A stretch of DNA of 64,000 nucleotides from Plicaturopsis crispa FD-325 SS-3. Lineage: Eukaryota > Basidiomycota > Agaricomycetes > Amylocorticiales > Amylocorticiaceae. The notes under the pieces are model-generated. The model was not told the DNA's origin and did not search any database. It saw only the letters and a list, made by a program, of their open reading frames with translations. The stretch's first letter is position 1. The number at the start of each line of letters is the position of its first letter. Positions 42,534 through 54,607 of the stretch are shown one piece after another. Location of the stretch: assembly GCA_000827205.1 (NCBI GenBank), contig KN832561.1, positions 626,042-690,041 of the forward strand, in the 5' to 3' direction. The translations under genes and the position numbers were made by a program.

Positions 42534-45266
42534 AATGTCTTCGGTATCCGAGCCCCCTGCGACTCAACCAGACGCCGTAAAGGCGAGACCTGGCGCTTCG
42601 TGGAAACAAGATGAAGAACAGTGAGTGCCCTCTCGATAGGACCTCGTTTCGTGCAGGGAAACGTGCTGATAGTCGTTTAGTGTTCTCCCCAAGAATCGCC
42701 TGGGAATTGTCTTCCTGGGTTTGATGGCGTGCGTATTCTTGGCGGCAATTGACCAGGTCTGCTCTCTTCATTACTCATATCGCCCCCCTCTATTATTGAC
42801 GTTGTTTCGACTGTCACAGACGATTGTTGCCACGGCCCTGCCCACGATTGTCGAAGATCTCGGCGGAGGCAAAAACTATGGCTGGGTTGGAAGGTATACC
42901 GACCTCTCAAATGTCATTCAGTCCAGTCTCGCTAATGTGTCTAAACAACGCAGTGCATATCTTCTTTCCGCGGCCAGCTTATCGCCGCTATACGGCAAGC
43001 TTTCAGATCTTATAGGCATGCATTTGTCCATCTTGTTGACCGCACCGCGTACTGACCGCGTGAGCAGGTCGAAAGCCAATACTGTATAGCTCCATCGTGG
43101 TCTTCTTGGTACGTTGGATAATTTTTAATCTTCCTCCTCGAATCGCAATATTGAATGGTCATAGCTTGGAAGTGCACTTTGCGGCGCGGCCCAAAATATG
43201 AACTGGTTGATCATTTGTCGTGCGGTGCAAGGCATTGGCGGAGGCGGTATCATCCAGCTCGTCCAGATCACCATCTCCGATATTGTATCTCTGCAAGAGT
43301 GAGTGTGCTAGTAATGTCCTCGTTAGCACATATCTTACCTATGCTTCCATAGCCGTGGAAAATACGGAGGATTCCTTGGCGCCACTTGGGGAATAGCCAG
43401 TGTTGTCGGCCCCCTTCTCGGAGGAGTAAGCTATTGTCATGAGCATTTTTACCCGTTATTCTTACACGTCATGCAGGTTTTCACTGACCATGTTACGTGG
43501 AGATGGTGAGTAGCTCCCTTACGTTGTCAGCTTCTGACTAGGTTACTGAACTTGCAAAATTTTAGGTGTTTCTGGATCAATCTGTACATCTAAATTCTCC
43601 GTCTTTACTGTACGATCCTCTGACCTTCGCTCTTCAACAGACCCACCGGCGGTGTCGCAGCAGCCATCCTATTTTTCTTCCTCAACTTGAACCCCCACCA
43701 AGGAAGAACATTTCGCGAGCATGTCGCCGACTTCGACTTTGTCGGACTTGGCCTCCTTATTGCTGGCGTTGTCTGTCTCCTCATCGGCTTCAACAACAGC
43801 GAGACCAGCTGTACGTCGGGCCTCTCCCCTATTACATGCTGATAAACTGACAAATTATGTCTTCAGGGTCTACGCCCAGCACGATTGCGCTACTGACCGT
43901 CGGCGGCGTCTTACTCGTCGTTGCCGCCGTTAACGAGATCTACACGAACCGCTCCCCGATCATTCCACCCCGGCTATTCAAGGTGAGCACCGTAGCTATA
44001 TAAGATCTACTGATAGGCACTAAACTACCCCCACAGACAAGAACTACGGCGATCATCTTGGTCTCGACGTTCTTCCACGCCATCGCGTTCTTCTCGGGCG
44101 CGTATTATCTACCGCTGTACTTCCAGGTTTTGGGGTCTTCCGCCACCGGTGCTGGTGTAAAGTGCGTTAAATCCCGTCGAAGTACGTGTAGAAAATGCTG
44201 ACGGGCGTTGTAAAGGATGTTGCCGTTCTCTCTGGGCGGAGCCTTCTTCTCAGCCGTCTCTGGTATAGTGGTCACTCGCACCGGGGAGTACAGATACGTT
44301 ATGTGGTTTGCGTGGGCGATCTTCACGCTCGGCTATGGACTGATGACCCAGCTGGACAACACCTCGTCTCTGTGCGTATTATTTTTCGGCCCACGAATGA
44401 ACGAGCTCATTTATACCGCTGCTGCACAGGGCTGAAAAAGTTGTCTATCCTTTGGTAGCGTCTCTTGGAGTGGGCTGTCTCTTCCAGGTATGCTGCCGCA
44501 CTTTCTTGCCGTTATAGTCTTGTGTTGCTGAGCACACGTTATGTTTAGACGCCTCTCATTGGTCTACAAGCTGCCATGCCGATCAAGGACATGGCGACCA
44601 GCACATCGACCTTCGGCTTCCTCCGTACGCTCGGAGGAACGGTCGGCATTTCCATCGGCCAAGCGATATTCTCCAGCGTGAGTAGCTTCTCTCATCGTGT
44701 TGCCCACATTCCTAGTGGCTGACCTCCGCGCTGCTCTCAGACAATCCGCAAGAAAATAAGATCTATACCTAACCTCGACTTCGACACGTCCCCAAGTGCC
44801 CTCAGCGAGAGTGTCCGCAAGCTGAAAGACATTGCCGTACGTCGCTATAACATCCTTATGTACATGGCTTTGACTAAACGATGGGAATACACAGGACGAG
44901 ACTACACGCAACGCAGTCATCCACGCGTACGCGCGTTCGCTCAGCGAGATCTGGCTCGCCCTCACTCCCATAATAGGAGCCGGGTTCATCATGGGTACGT
45001 CCCCTCCTTCACACGCACGTCCTGTTCATCCACTTACTTCTCTACTTCTCCCACCAGTCCTCTTTGTGCGCAAATATACCCTGAAGCGCACGATAGTGCG
45101 TGGGGACGCGAAGAAGGACGCGGCGGATGCGGCTGGGGAGAAGACAATAGGTGGCAACGATATAGAGCAGGGGGATGCGAAGAAGGCGTCGACGGATGGG
45201 GTCAACGAGAAGTCGAAGGACGACCAAGCGAAGACGAGCATTGCGAAGGACAGGGAGGAGGTTTGA
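42534..45266 (+). CDS. MFS transporter, DHA2 (14-TMS) type
   Basis: Proton-coupled exporter of the major facilitator superfamily. The ATG is at 42534-42536. After a short hydrophilic N-terminus, [20 protein letters not shown] joins across an intron to [18 protein letters not shown], matching the DHA2 motif (LDxTIVNVALP). Then come [40 protein letters not shown], a [20 protein letters not shown] antiporter-type motif and [20 protein letters not shown]. Further helices include [60 protein letters not shown] and [20 protein letters not shown]. The C-terminal tail is very hydrophilic (Lys/Asp/Glu-rich) and ends AKDREEV at 45264-45266. About twelve introns. Probably a drug, toxin or basic-amino-acid transporter; the substrate cannot be read from sequence. 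Intact. Confidence 0.9.
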
Positions 45267-46929
45267 GCTGAGCCTCACTTGTGGCATTCACTGGGAGGAT
45301 ACGAACGCGGGCATATATGTCTGTCATTGAACGACAAGACGACACGAGACGACAGTGACGACGACTACATTTCGCACGACTGGGGTACCCAATTGTATTT
45401 ACTATACAGGTCGACACGTCTTAAGGGCATAGAGGGTTCTCATGTGTAGCGCATTTGTTATTCCGCATCGTAATCTATACATTCCATAATTATGAGACAT
45501 GTTCCATTGCGACTTTTCGCACACGCGAATAGGTTTCACCGAGCGATCCTGCGGGGAGACATTTGTAGGCCCATTCGACTGAATTCCGGACGCGCTCCAT
45601 TGTTTACAGGCTTGAAATACCCCGTTTGATTCGGCGAGGGGGTGGATGGTGAGATGCTATGGCCCACCATAATTGTTTTACGAGCGTTGTGGATAGTCGG
45701 GCGCCCGCTGGGAAAGGCCAAATTGGGCCAGCGCGCAAGATGTACAGCTCGTAGTCTGAGGCCTGAGAGATGAAGGGAGTCGAGATGCCAAGGCCAGTCT
45801 TAGTAAGTAGCGTACCTTGGGCGCTTACGCTACCCCTCAGGCTTGAGCGCTCGGCAATGACGCGCACGTGTCGCCCAAAGGCGAGCAAATGCGTGGCGCC
45901 GGACGAAAGCTAGTACCTCGTAGGCTCACCGGCGCGGTGGTACTGCGCAGATTAGGTGGGGGATCTAGGACATCATTATGAGTCGGATGAAAGCGCCATT
46001 CGTGCAGGTCGATTTGGGAGATCCATGGCTAGCAGATAACGCCAGCGCCGGGACATGACCCTATCATCCGGCGGCATGAAATCGAAGGGTACCGGGTCCA
46101 ATAGCTCGTTGTACACCTGCGAAAGATGGCCTGGATGTAGCGCCCCGTCGGCACGGAGAGTAGGTGGTCTCTTCGGCTCCGGAAGCGCTTTCTAGAGCAT
46201 GTGTGCACTAGTACTCCTGCTACCGCCTGTGTTAGAGCTGTTCATCGACTTGTCAATCCGACGTACGTACCTACTCCCGCAACTAGTCGTATTTTAAAGC
46301 ATGAAACAGGGTGTTCGCCATCTAGCATGTGCATGGCTGGGGTGCAACACTCGCGAAATGCGCTCCGAAGACGCGACGTTTCTTGGCCGGTTACCATTGA
46401 GCCTGAAAGCTTAATTTCCAAAGGTTTCAGTACTGCCCCTTTACCATTTGACCTGTCGACGGAAAAAATCAAATACCGAGGTGGCCGGAGCCTATGCGGT
46501 TTCGCGACATATGGGCTTGTTGGTAGTATGGAGACAACGCGACACTGAGGTTAGCGATGTCTCGGTGCATGCTTATGTTGACAGCGGAGTCGCGAGGAGT
46601 CACAGCTGAGACGCGTAAGATGGCCAGTACGGCACCAAGGAGCTCCCGCAGGGACAGCCCGCTCGTCAGCCGATGCCACGGACGGCAGCTGTCTATAGTA
46701 GAGTAGTGCACATTGACAGAACCTGACTTCGTAAAAGCAAGATGTCTTGTTAGGAGCCATTGCGAGAAACTGAACTGTCGCCACCTATGACTATCAGATG
46801 CTGTTGACAGCGCCTTGCCTCGAGCGCTTAGATTGACGCCCTAGCGCCCGCGAGTTTATGGCGTCCAACTACACGCCAGGGTATAAGAACTAACTTGGTT
46901 GAGAAAGATAATGGCGAGAACAAGGAAAA
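45267..46929. other. 1.7-kb region with minus-strand coding-like fragments, no gene called
   Basis: On the minus strand two stretches look coding-like: 45604-45888 (LTKTGLGISTPFISQASDYE, LYILRAGPIWPFPAGARL) and about 45985-46190 (TLRADGALHPGHLSQVYNEL, LDPVPFDFMPPDDRVMSRRW). They could be exons of an unrecognised gene or of a decayed one. I found no family match, no convincing start and no consistent splice chain. The right end should hold the GID4 promoter. Confidence 0.3.
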
Positions 46930-48587
46930 ATGAAGCGAAACCAGTATACGAGCTTGAAGAGAAACGGACTACCACGTGGACTCCTCGATGTTTCCGTCGC
47001 TGCCCTTCCCACACCGCGTTCTGCTCTCACCACCGCCTCAACAAATCCTCTGGAAATGCCAACAGGTCAAGTCGATACCATTATCCAAGAGACGGCTCAG
47101 TCAGACCAGCTCCAATCCCAAGTCAAGCTCTGTGCATCCTGCCATGGTCCCCTTTCTAACGATCCCCCAAACTCCAACCCCAATCGCAGTATTTTGAGCG
47201 AAACAGCACCTATCGAGCCATTTTGCGCTACATGCACCATACTCTTCTTCTCTCCTAGGTCGCCGTCCAACCCGGCAGAGCGACGTAGCATATGCGCTGA
47301 CGACGGGGCTAGGCTAGACAGCAGCCACGACTTCGCTGTCGTGCCGCAGCCGTCGCCGCTGCATATCGATGCCCAACACCCCGACGATGCGGAAATGTCC
47401 TCGCCGAGCTCTCTGGAGTCCGACGGAGTGTTTCATAGATCGCAGTCGACGCCACAAGCGGCGCCTCCACCTCGCTCACCGCCCTGTCAACGCACGCCGC
47501 TGAAGATCAATACCACCTCACCTGCGATTAGCGCAATCTCCAGCCCCAGTGTCGCACTCTCTTCTATCGCACTTTCTCCTGGCAATTCACGGCGCCACGA
47601 TGACCCTGTACTTTCTCCGGACCCGCTGATTGATATCACCCGACTACGGGTGCGCTCAAAAACTCACCACTGCCTCTATCCTGGTGCATCTTTCCAGGGC
47701 ACCCAGAAGAGCGGAAGAAACAGTTATGATGTCAATGTTACCATAGTAGTGCGTCTCGACTCACCTCTTGCTATGAACAGAGCACTGAAATGTTCCTATA
47801 GGACGTCGACTTCAATACGTCATTCCTATGCGGGTATCTTCGCATTCGTGGTTTGACCGACGATTGGCCTGAGCTCACGACCTATTTCGACGCGGAGATC
47901 ATCGGTAGTCGATACGGGTTCCTCACGCAAGGGTGGGGTGCTACCGAGGGAGAAGATATGATGCACTGGCAGCGCTTTCCTGCGTTCCGTCAAGTGAAGA
48001 ACGATCTGAAGCAGCCCTATTTGACGATGGATAATAGTAGGGACCGGGGCGCCGTTTTCATGCGATGGAAGGAAAGGTTCCTTGTGCCAGACCATCGTGT
48101 GCATGATATCAACGGTGCAAGCTTTGCAGGTATGTGAACTATTCAACTTCACAGCTCGGCATAGGCGGGTATCAATACAGCTTTCATTGTAGGGTTTTAT
48201 TACGTATGCGTTGATTTCAACCCGCAGCAAACCCAGACACCTACTCTACGGCCCGTCACGCAGCAAATACACTCGCGGCAAACGGACTATGACCCGACAC
48301 CTGTGTCCATGCCGTCTTATTCACCAGCATTCCCTAAACCAGATACCCCTTCCCGTGGGAGGCGGAACTCCAGCGCGCCCCAGATGAATCGCAGTTCCCC
48401 TTCCGCCTCGCGGACAAGTGCCCCGGTCGCCACTATGGGTGGATTTTACTACCATCAAAATTCAGAGCCGTGAGTGCTCAACAAATATAACGCGATAAAT
48501 AAATACTCATTGTATGTCCTTAGATACCAGCAGTTGTCGCTGTGTCATGTCCCCGAGCGCACGAGTTCTACCTTCGAATTCCGTTAA
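46930..48587 (+). CDS. GID4: GID4/VID24, substrate receptor of the GID/CTLH ubiquitin ligase
   Basis: Substrate-recognition subunit of the GID E3 ligase, which degrades gluconeogenic enzymes through the Pro/N-degron pathway when glucose returns. The conserved barrel starts at LYPGASFQGTQKSGRNSYDV and continues across an intron as NVTIVDVDFNTSFLCGYLRI, RGLTDDWPELTTYFDAEIIG, YGFLTQGWGATEGEDMMHWQ, RFPAFRQV, FMRWKERFLVPDHRVHDING and ASFAGFYYVCVDF. A long Ser/Pro-rich N-terminal region with a Cys-pair (LCASCHGPL, FCATC) precedes it. A disordered C-terminal region ends STFEFR at 48585-48587. The start is uncertain: ATG 46930 is the longest in-frame choice, but another frame from ATG 46976 (MDSSMFPSLPFPHRVLL) could join by splicing. 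About five introns. The barrel appears intact. Confidence 0.9.
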
Positions 48588-50249
48588 GGAGCTCGAGCGA
48601 TTTTTCCCATAGACATCCTTTTGCGCACCCCATGCCCTCCCTCCGTTTCCGCACAACGAACACCGTTCCCGTTGCCTTCACTGGACCACTCCCCGTCCAT
48701 CCCGCTCCACTACTCCCTCGTATCTTACATAGTTCCCGTTTACCGATATCGTGCTATCTTCCCGCATCGCGTTTTTCTCGTTAGTTAGTACCAGTCGCTA
48801 GTTCTTCCCATGTCATGCTCAGTCACCCCTTGATCTCTTGTCGCAATTGTATTTCTCTCATTCCCCGGACTCCGGTGATCTCGAGAGAAAGAAGCAGTAG
48901 CGCTACCGGCTATCATCGAAACCGTCGTGTAAATTGTACTTTCCATCCTGTACATACCTCCCCGAGGGGGGGCCGGAGTCAAAATCCCGACACCAACCCC
49001 CCCCCCCTGGTGTAAATCACGAAGCACCGGTTTTCGGGGTCCAAGTGTAAACATGAGGCGTTTCACGTGAGCGCTTATCGGCAAAGAAGGTCGGTCGGCG
49101 TCAATGGCAGTCGCGTCGCGTCGCGTGGTCGTCGCGTCCTGTCCGTGGCGGCGCGTCGAAAACACTGCTTACTGGCAGTCGACTTGAGATGTATGTAGCA
49201 TTATTTACACTAGAAGGCACGTGTATGCTGGAAAGGTGAACTGACGATTTTCGGGCCAGTGGGAAAGCAAATTGAAGCCAAAACATGTCAAACCTCAGGC
49301 TTGAGGGCCAGGGTTGCTTGAATGCAAGGTAACCGCTCGAAGAACTTTCTCGCAAGCATGCAAAAGACTACTACTACTGCGGGAACGAGCAGGCAGAAAT
49401 GAACGCTTCGCGGTAAGAAATCACGGAAGATAAACCATAAGGAACGCATTGAATGGCTCGAAGTTGACGCGTTTCGCGAGGCTGAAAGTGCGCCTCCGTT
49501 CTCTCACATAAAGCTAGCAGGCAGGGAGTGTCCGTGCAATATTTGCCATGTCTGCGCGCCGTCACTGCCCCCACCTGCCAGGTTCACATCCTTCCAGGGC
49601 TAAATTCATTGCAAGCCGGCCGTGGCACCGGTGAGGAAAAGAAGGAAAAGACAGCAGACAATCACGTTGCATCACCTCCAGTTGCAGTTGTGCTCGTCTT
49701 TTTCGAGCGTTCGTCGATTTGAAGCTGTTTTGCGGGCAATAACACAGGACTACACCGTGAGCTACCGACTGAAGTGGCGGTAAGCTTATGCCATCCATAT
49801 GTGTCGGGTGCTTCGGGGTCCGCGCTTCGCAGCCTTCGCCCGCTTATGGGCCTGTTGTCGCGATTTTCGTTCCGGGCCCCCCCTGTACCTCCCCCAAATT
49901 CTACTTAGATTCATGCTCGAGCTCTGAGATCTGAACGTCGGACAACTCGCTCATTGCTAGCCACCTGCCAGGCAGCGGCCTACTACCTCTAGCATACAAA
50001 TCCTACGGTACTCGTGGTATACGAATTCACATGGTGGTCGGCCGTCGACGTCCGCTACCGACGGTCAACTGACCAGTACTGACCACCAGCAGCCACCAGC
50101 CTGCGACTGAGCAGGCCTTAACGGGTGCAATTACACAGGTGATCTGTTTTTATCAGCTGAGCTAGTCCAGGTGAATATCATGCGCGTCGGTGGTGGTCTC
50201 GCCTACTTGAACCCGCTGCCTGCGCTGGGACGCTGCAGAGCACAACGCG
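48588..50249. other. 1.7-kb intergenic region with simple repeats
   Basis: It holds the GID4 3' region and the monooxygenase promoter. A G7 run (about 48966-48972) faces a C11 run (about 48997-49007). A (TCGCG)n-like stretch lies around 49110-49140. No supported gene, RNA or element is seen. Confidence 0.4.
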
Positions 50250-52571
50250 ATGTCGGAAAAGCACGCGCCGCGGGTGGTCATTATCGGTGAGTGCTTTTGC
50301 GCGACGAGCTCGAGAGAGTTAGACAGCTTCGAGCTGAACACACGCCTACCAATGGCGACTATTAGGCTGCGGACTGGCTGGTATTTCTGTAGGCATCGCC
50401 CTTAAGAAACAGCATCACTTCGAAAACTTCACGGTGAGCAAACTGCAATAATCTTCACAGTTTAGAGCTTGAGCCTTCAACCAGATTTACGAGAGAGATT
50501 CCAAGGTCGGAGGGACTTGGAGGGTAAGCGCAACATCTGATGAACACATAGTTGCATAGCCGCTGACTTTTATCCTACCCCAGGATAATACATACCCTGT
50601 TCGTTTTTGCCTCCTTCAACCCGTCCGCAGAATATTCAATGAAGCGATGCCCGCAGGGATGCGGATCGGACGTCCCGGGCCACTGGTACTCGCTGTCCAC
50701 CGAGCTCAATCCCTACTGGAAGAGCTACTTCATCAGTCAGCCTGAAATTCGTGCGTACTGGGAAGATCTGTACCAGAAATATGATCTCCCGGCGCATACC
50801 GCACTCAACACGCGCGTCGTGTCAGGGGAATGGGACGAGAGCGCGCAAGAGTATCGTATCTGCGTGGAGGACACGCAGACGGGCGTGCAGACGACGACTT
50901 ACGCGACGGTACTGGTCTGGGCAATTGGAGGCTTCACGGAACCGATGTACCCGGACGTGCCAGGTATAGAGAGGTTCAAGGGCGAGGCGTGGCATTCTGC
51001 GAGGTGGCGCCATGACGTGCCTTTGTCTGGGAAGAAAGTCGCGGTTATCGGGAATGGTTGCTCAGCGTATGTTCTCGCATCGTCTTGTCTGTTCAGCGCT
51101 CACTTAGACATCTACCGTTTAGTGCCCAACTGATTCCAAAAATATCAGACGACCCTACCGTCGCAGTCACTAACTTTTGTAGGACCTCGCAGTGGTACTT
51201 CCCGAGGGTAGGTTCTTACCCATCTATCTATTTTCCGAGTCTTTCCCCCTGAACTAGGCTCTCTAGATTCAATATAATTATCCCGGCTGGGTGAAATGGA
51301 GTTTTGCCAATGTTCCGGGTGTCATGCGTGCGTATCGAAATTTCCTCATGGCAACGGTACGGCGTCTTGGTGCAATGTGCATGTATGCTTACATTCACTG
51401 ATGATTGTCATAGTCCGACGCCGCATATCTGCTTTTCCGCCGTTCGGACTCCTCGATAGTCAAACTCGCTCGTCGGGTATGTACTCAACGTCCTGGCGCG
51501 CTCTAGACACTCACACGGTCAAAAACCTCCAGAAGATCACCCGGTATATCAAAGAAACAGCTCCAAAGGAATACTTGGACAAGCTCATCCCGAAATTCGG
51601 TGGGTTAATCTTCGCCACATGTATATTTTGTGCTGATATATTTCTTAGCGCCTGGTTGCAAGCGCATAATCGTCGACCCAGATTATCTCTCGAGCTTGCA
51701 TCGCCCAAACGTCGACCTCTCTTGGGAACCTATCGACGAGTTCGTCGAAGATGGGTTGAAAATGAAATCTGGGGAGGTATTCTCTGCAGACACGATCGTG
51801 TTTGCCACTGGTTTTGAAGTAGTACGTCTACCATGCTGCTCGTATGGTACGAATTCTGATGGCGCAACAGGGCAAAACCGAAATGGCTATCCGTGGGCGT
51901 ACCCAAACTATGAACGAGTACTACGCGTCCACAGGCGTGCCCTCGGCCTATCTCGGCACCTGCGTGCCAGGATTTCCCAATCTCTTCATAATTACCGGTG
52001 CGTACTGTCGGTAGCTCTCGATTGTTAGGCCTGCTCACACTGCTCACCAGGACCTAACACCGCGACCGGCCACGCGTCCCTAATATTCAGCGATGAAGTG
52101 CAGGTAAAACGATCAATGATGTGGGCTCATAGTAGGTCGTGCTGAAGGGCTTCATTGTAGATTCGATATACCATGCAAATGATCAAGCCTATCCTAGACG
52201 GGGAGATAAAATCCGTCGATGTGAAGCAGCAGGCCTCCGACGAATACAACAATTGGCTTCAGGACCGGATGTTGACTTCCGTGTGGAATGAATGCCACTC
52301 GTACTACCGTGTCGGCCAGACGGGCAAGAACTTCGCGACATTCCCCGGGCCTCTCATGCTTTTCTGGTGGCTGGCGCGTAAGCCGCGGTGGGATCACTTC
52401 ACGACAGTCGGTGGGGTAAAACGGCCTCGAAAACGGCCTCGAACGGCATGGCTCAAAACCATCCCATGGAGAGTGCTGGCATTGTTTGTTGGCTTGCTGT
52501 CGACGCTTTTAGCCCGTCGGAAGCTCGTTCAAGCGTTGAGGCCACTGGTCGCGCCGACGTCGAGAGTTTGA
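50250..52571 (+). CDS. Flavin-containing (Baeyer-Villiger/FMO-type) monooxygenase
   Basis: FAD/NADPH-dependent monooxygenase. The ATG at 50250 opens MSEKHAPRVVIIG, and an intron joins it to the Rossmann motif GCGLAGISVGIALKK. IYERDSKVGGTWRDN... and YPGSGCDVPGHWYSLS follow across introns, typical of class B flavoproteins. FKGEAWHSARW matches the FxGxxxHxxxW fingerprint. GKKVAVIGNGCSAAQLIPKI is the second nucleotide-binding loop, made across an intron. FATGFEV is the late FMO motif. GTCVPGFPNLFIITGPNTAT and NECHSYYRVGQTGKNFATFP are characteristic of the BVMO-like fungal group. The C-terminus has a hydrophobic segment (IPWRVLALFVGLLSTLLARR) that may anchor it to a membrane. The stop is at 52569-52571. 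About twelve introns. The substrate is unknown. Confidence 0.9.
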
Positions 52572-52739
52572 TGTTTGTGTATTGTCGAATGCACTGTGTC
52601 CATTTCATAGCACTAATTGATGTACTACTACTACAGAGATAACAAGATGCCATCGCATGCTTTAGTAGTGTTGACGAACTTTCGCTAAGCACTACAGACA
52701 AGAAACAAGAAATCTTCTAAATATTGGCGCTAGATTCAC

Positions 52740-54292
52740 CTACTGAAAAAGTCGAGAGCCCGAGGGCTCGCACTCGAAGTTGTGTCTGAGCGTTTCGAAG
52801 TCAAAGCTCCGCATTCCAACCCTATCGTTGAGGAGCCGGCGGAATTGAGCTTCTCGTTCAGCTGCACCTAGCGCGAGCAATGCGTCGAGGCGCTGTGGAT
52901 TGTCGTAACCTTCCCGAATGAATAACGGCAGAAGGTGTCGCATACTTGGGATCTGCGAGCCCAGAAAGCGGGCAACTGGTTGGGAGTCCGTCATCACCAT
53001 TGAACTCGATCCGGGGGATGGGGTAGCAGATTTCCCCTCCTCGTCCATTCGTAGGCAGAGAACATCCATATCAAACCGTTTCAATTTAGTCTCGTCAAAG
53101 AGCCGGCGCATGTATTCGTGGCGGTGATCCTGATGCCAGCGCAAGAGCCCGATGAATTTTTCGTCCGTGTCAACGCCTTCCTCGATAAGGATTTCTTCGA
53201 GATAACTCAGATGGGAACGAAGAAGGAACCGGCTAAGCAGGGGCGAAGGTCCTACTTTTGTGACGGTCCTTTCCCCTACCGCACCGAATAATTGGGGGAT
53301 ACGACGTTGCTTGTTGTCGTAGTGAAGCCTTCGGAAACGGCTGTCAGTCTGTACAGCCCATGAGACACGACGATCACAAGTGCGAGGTTGAATTTAGTAC
53401 TTACATTTAGGTTTGGGGGACGATACCTTTGCAACGGAGTGTGCGGGATGCCGCGAATAGCCATTAACGTCTTACTTTGCGCCTTCAGCTTGGGTCGAAC
53501 AGGACTGCCAGACTGCTTCAAAAAAAGTAAAGTCAGGACTCAAAATTGCTAAGTACAGTGAAGGGCACTCACGAAAGCACTGGCACTTCGCGGCGCTGGG
53601 TCATCATCGGCATTACCGTATGTCGTGATAGCATCGTCGTCTTCCTCGACTGATGTCTGCCATCCCCGGATAAACTCTTCTTTCGATTGAGTCGGCTGAG
53701 CCGCAGCCATTGCCCGCTTTTTGTAGTAGAGTCGTTTTGAAAGATAGCGTTTTATATATGCTTCTATAGGCCAGCCGTCGACGTATCTCCTAAAAATCGG
53801 CCGCTTTCGGAAAACCTGTTGGATGCAAAATCAGAGGGACGATGTTATTAGTATTGAGGGAGACCGTACATCACCTGGACAACAAACTGTTCCCAGGCTC
53901 CTGGATCTTGACTCTCGAATGAAATATCTACGTCAAGGTAATGAGGCGCTAAACCGCGGAGAAAGGTCTGTGTACGTGGAAATGACTATCACTGACTCGG
54001 AGTAGGATATAAATGTAAGAGGACGAACGGTAAGTTTCTTGAGTTTGTCAATGTCACCGTCCAATCGCATAGCGCATTGGAGGTCATTGTCCGTCGCGCT
54101 GCTGCGGTTGACGAGCTGCGCCATATTTGTTGGCGCTGGTATTTTCTCCATGGCTGCGACTGCATTTCGCGCATGTCTCATGCGGTCGAAAGGCGTATTA
54201 TTGACTTTGCGCTTGCCTGGCATAGCTCCTAGGAAATCGGTGATGGGAGGACGGAGTAGAGTCGATTGTCGAGGTTCTTCAAACTTCAACAT
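52740..54292 (-). CDS. Conserved-looking hypothetical protein, basidiomycete type
   Basis: I do not recognise the family. The ATG at 54290-54292 starts MLKFEEPRQSTLLRPPITDF. An intron (GTTCGT...ACACAG) joins DIDKLKKLT to TFLRGLAPHYLDVDISFESQ, then DPGAWEQFVVQ. A second intron (GTGATG...CCAACAG) joins to VFRKRPIFRRYVDGWPIEAY and IKRYLSKRLYYKKRAM. The frame continues through an acidic stretch (SVEEDDDAITTYGNADDDPA), a basic region, then LLSRFLLRSHLSYLEEILIE, RLFDETKLKRFDMDVLCLRM, FIREGYDNPQRLDALLALGA and ends SGSRLFQ at 52740-52742. It is helix-rich, soluble, without a signal peptide. The splice chain is open throughout, so I merge what could look like two small genes. It converges on the monooxygenase with a 167-base gap. 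Confidence 0.65.
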
Positions 54293-54607
54293 AACCCTCG
54301 TTCTTTTACGTTACTACGTCGGTTTCCTTATATATTCTGGTAGGTGGCTTGTAGGTCCAGATTGTATAAGTACTGCGCTCTTTCCGTTTTATTCAACCTT
54401 CATATACATAAGTAAGTAGGACGATAGGGCGATGTTCTATATAGTGTGACAAGTTGTAGAGTATACTGCATGCTGGACGATGTAATGATAAATTGACAAC
54501 AGATCTGAGTGATAACCAAAGTCCCAAAACCCCGTGAGTGCACTGTACAACCAAACATAGGAACCCAGTAAATGCAAGAAAGATGGAGCACAGGCAGGCC
54601 GCCTGGG
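54293..54607. other. Short intergenic region
   Basis: 315 bases between the start of the hypothetical gene and the stop of the next minus-strand gene. No further feature is seen. Confidence 0.45.
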
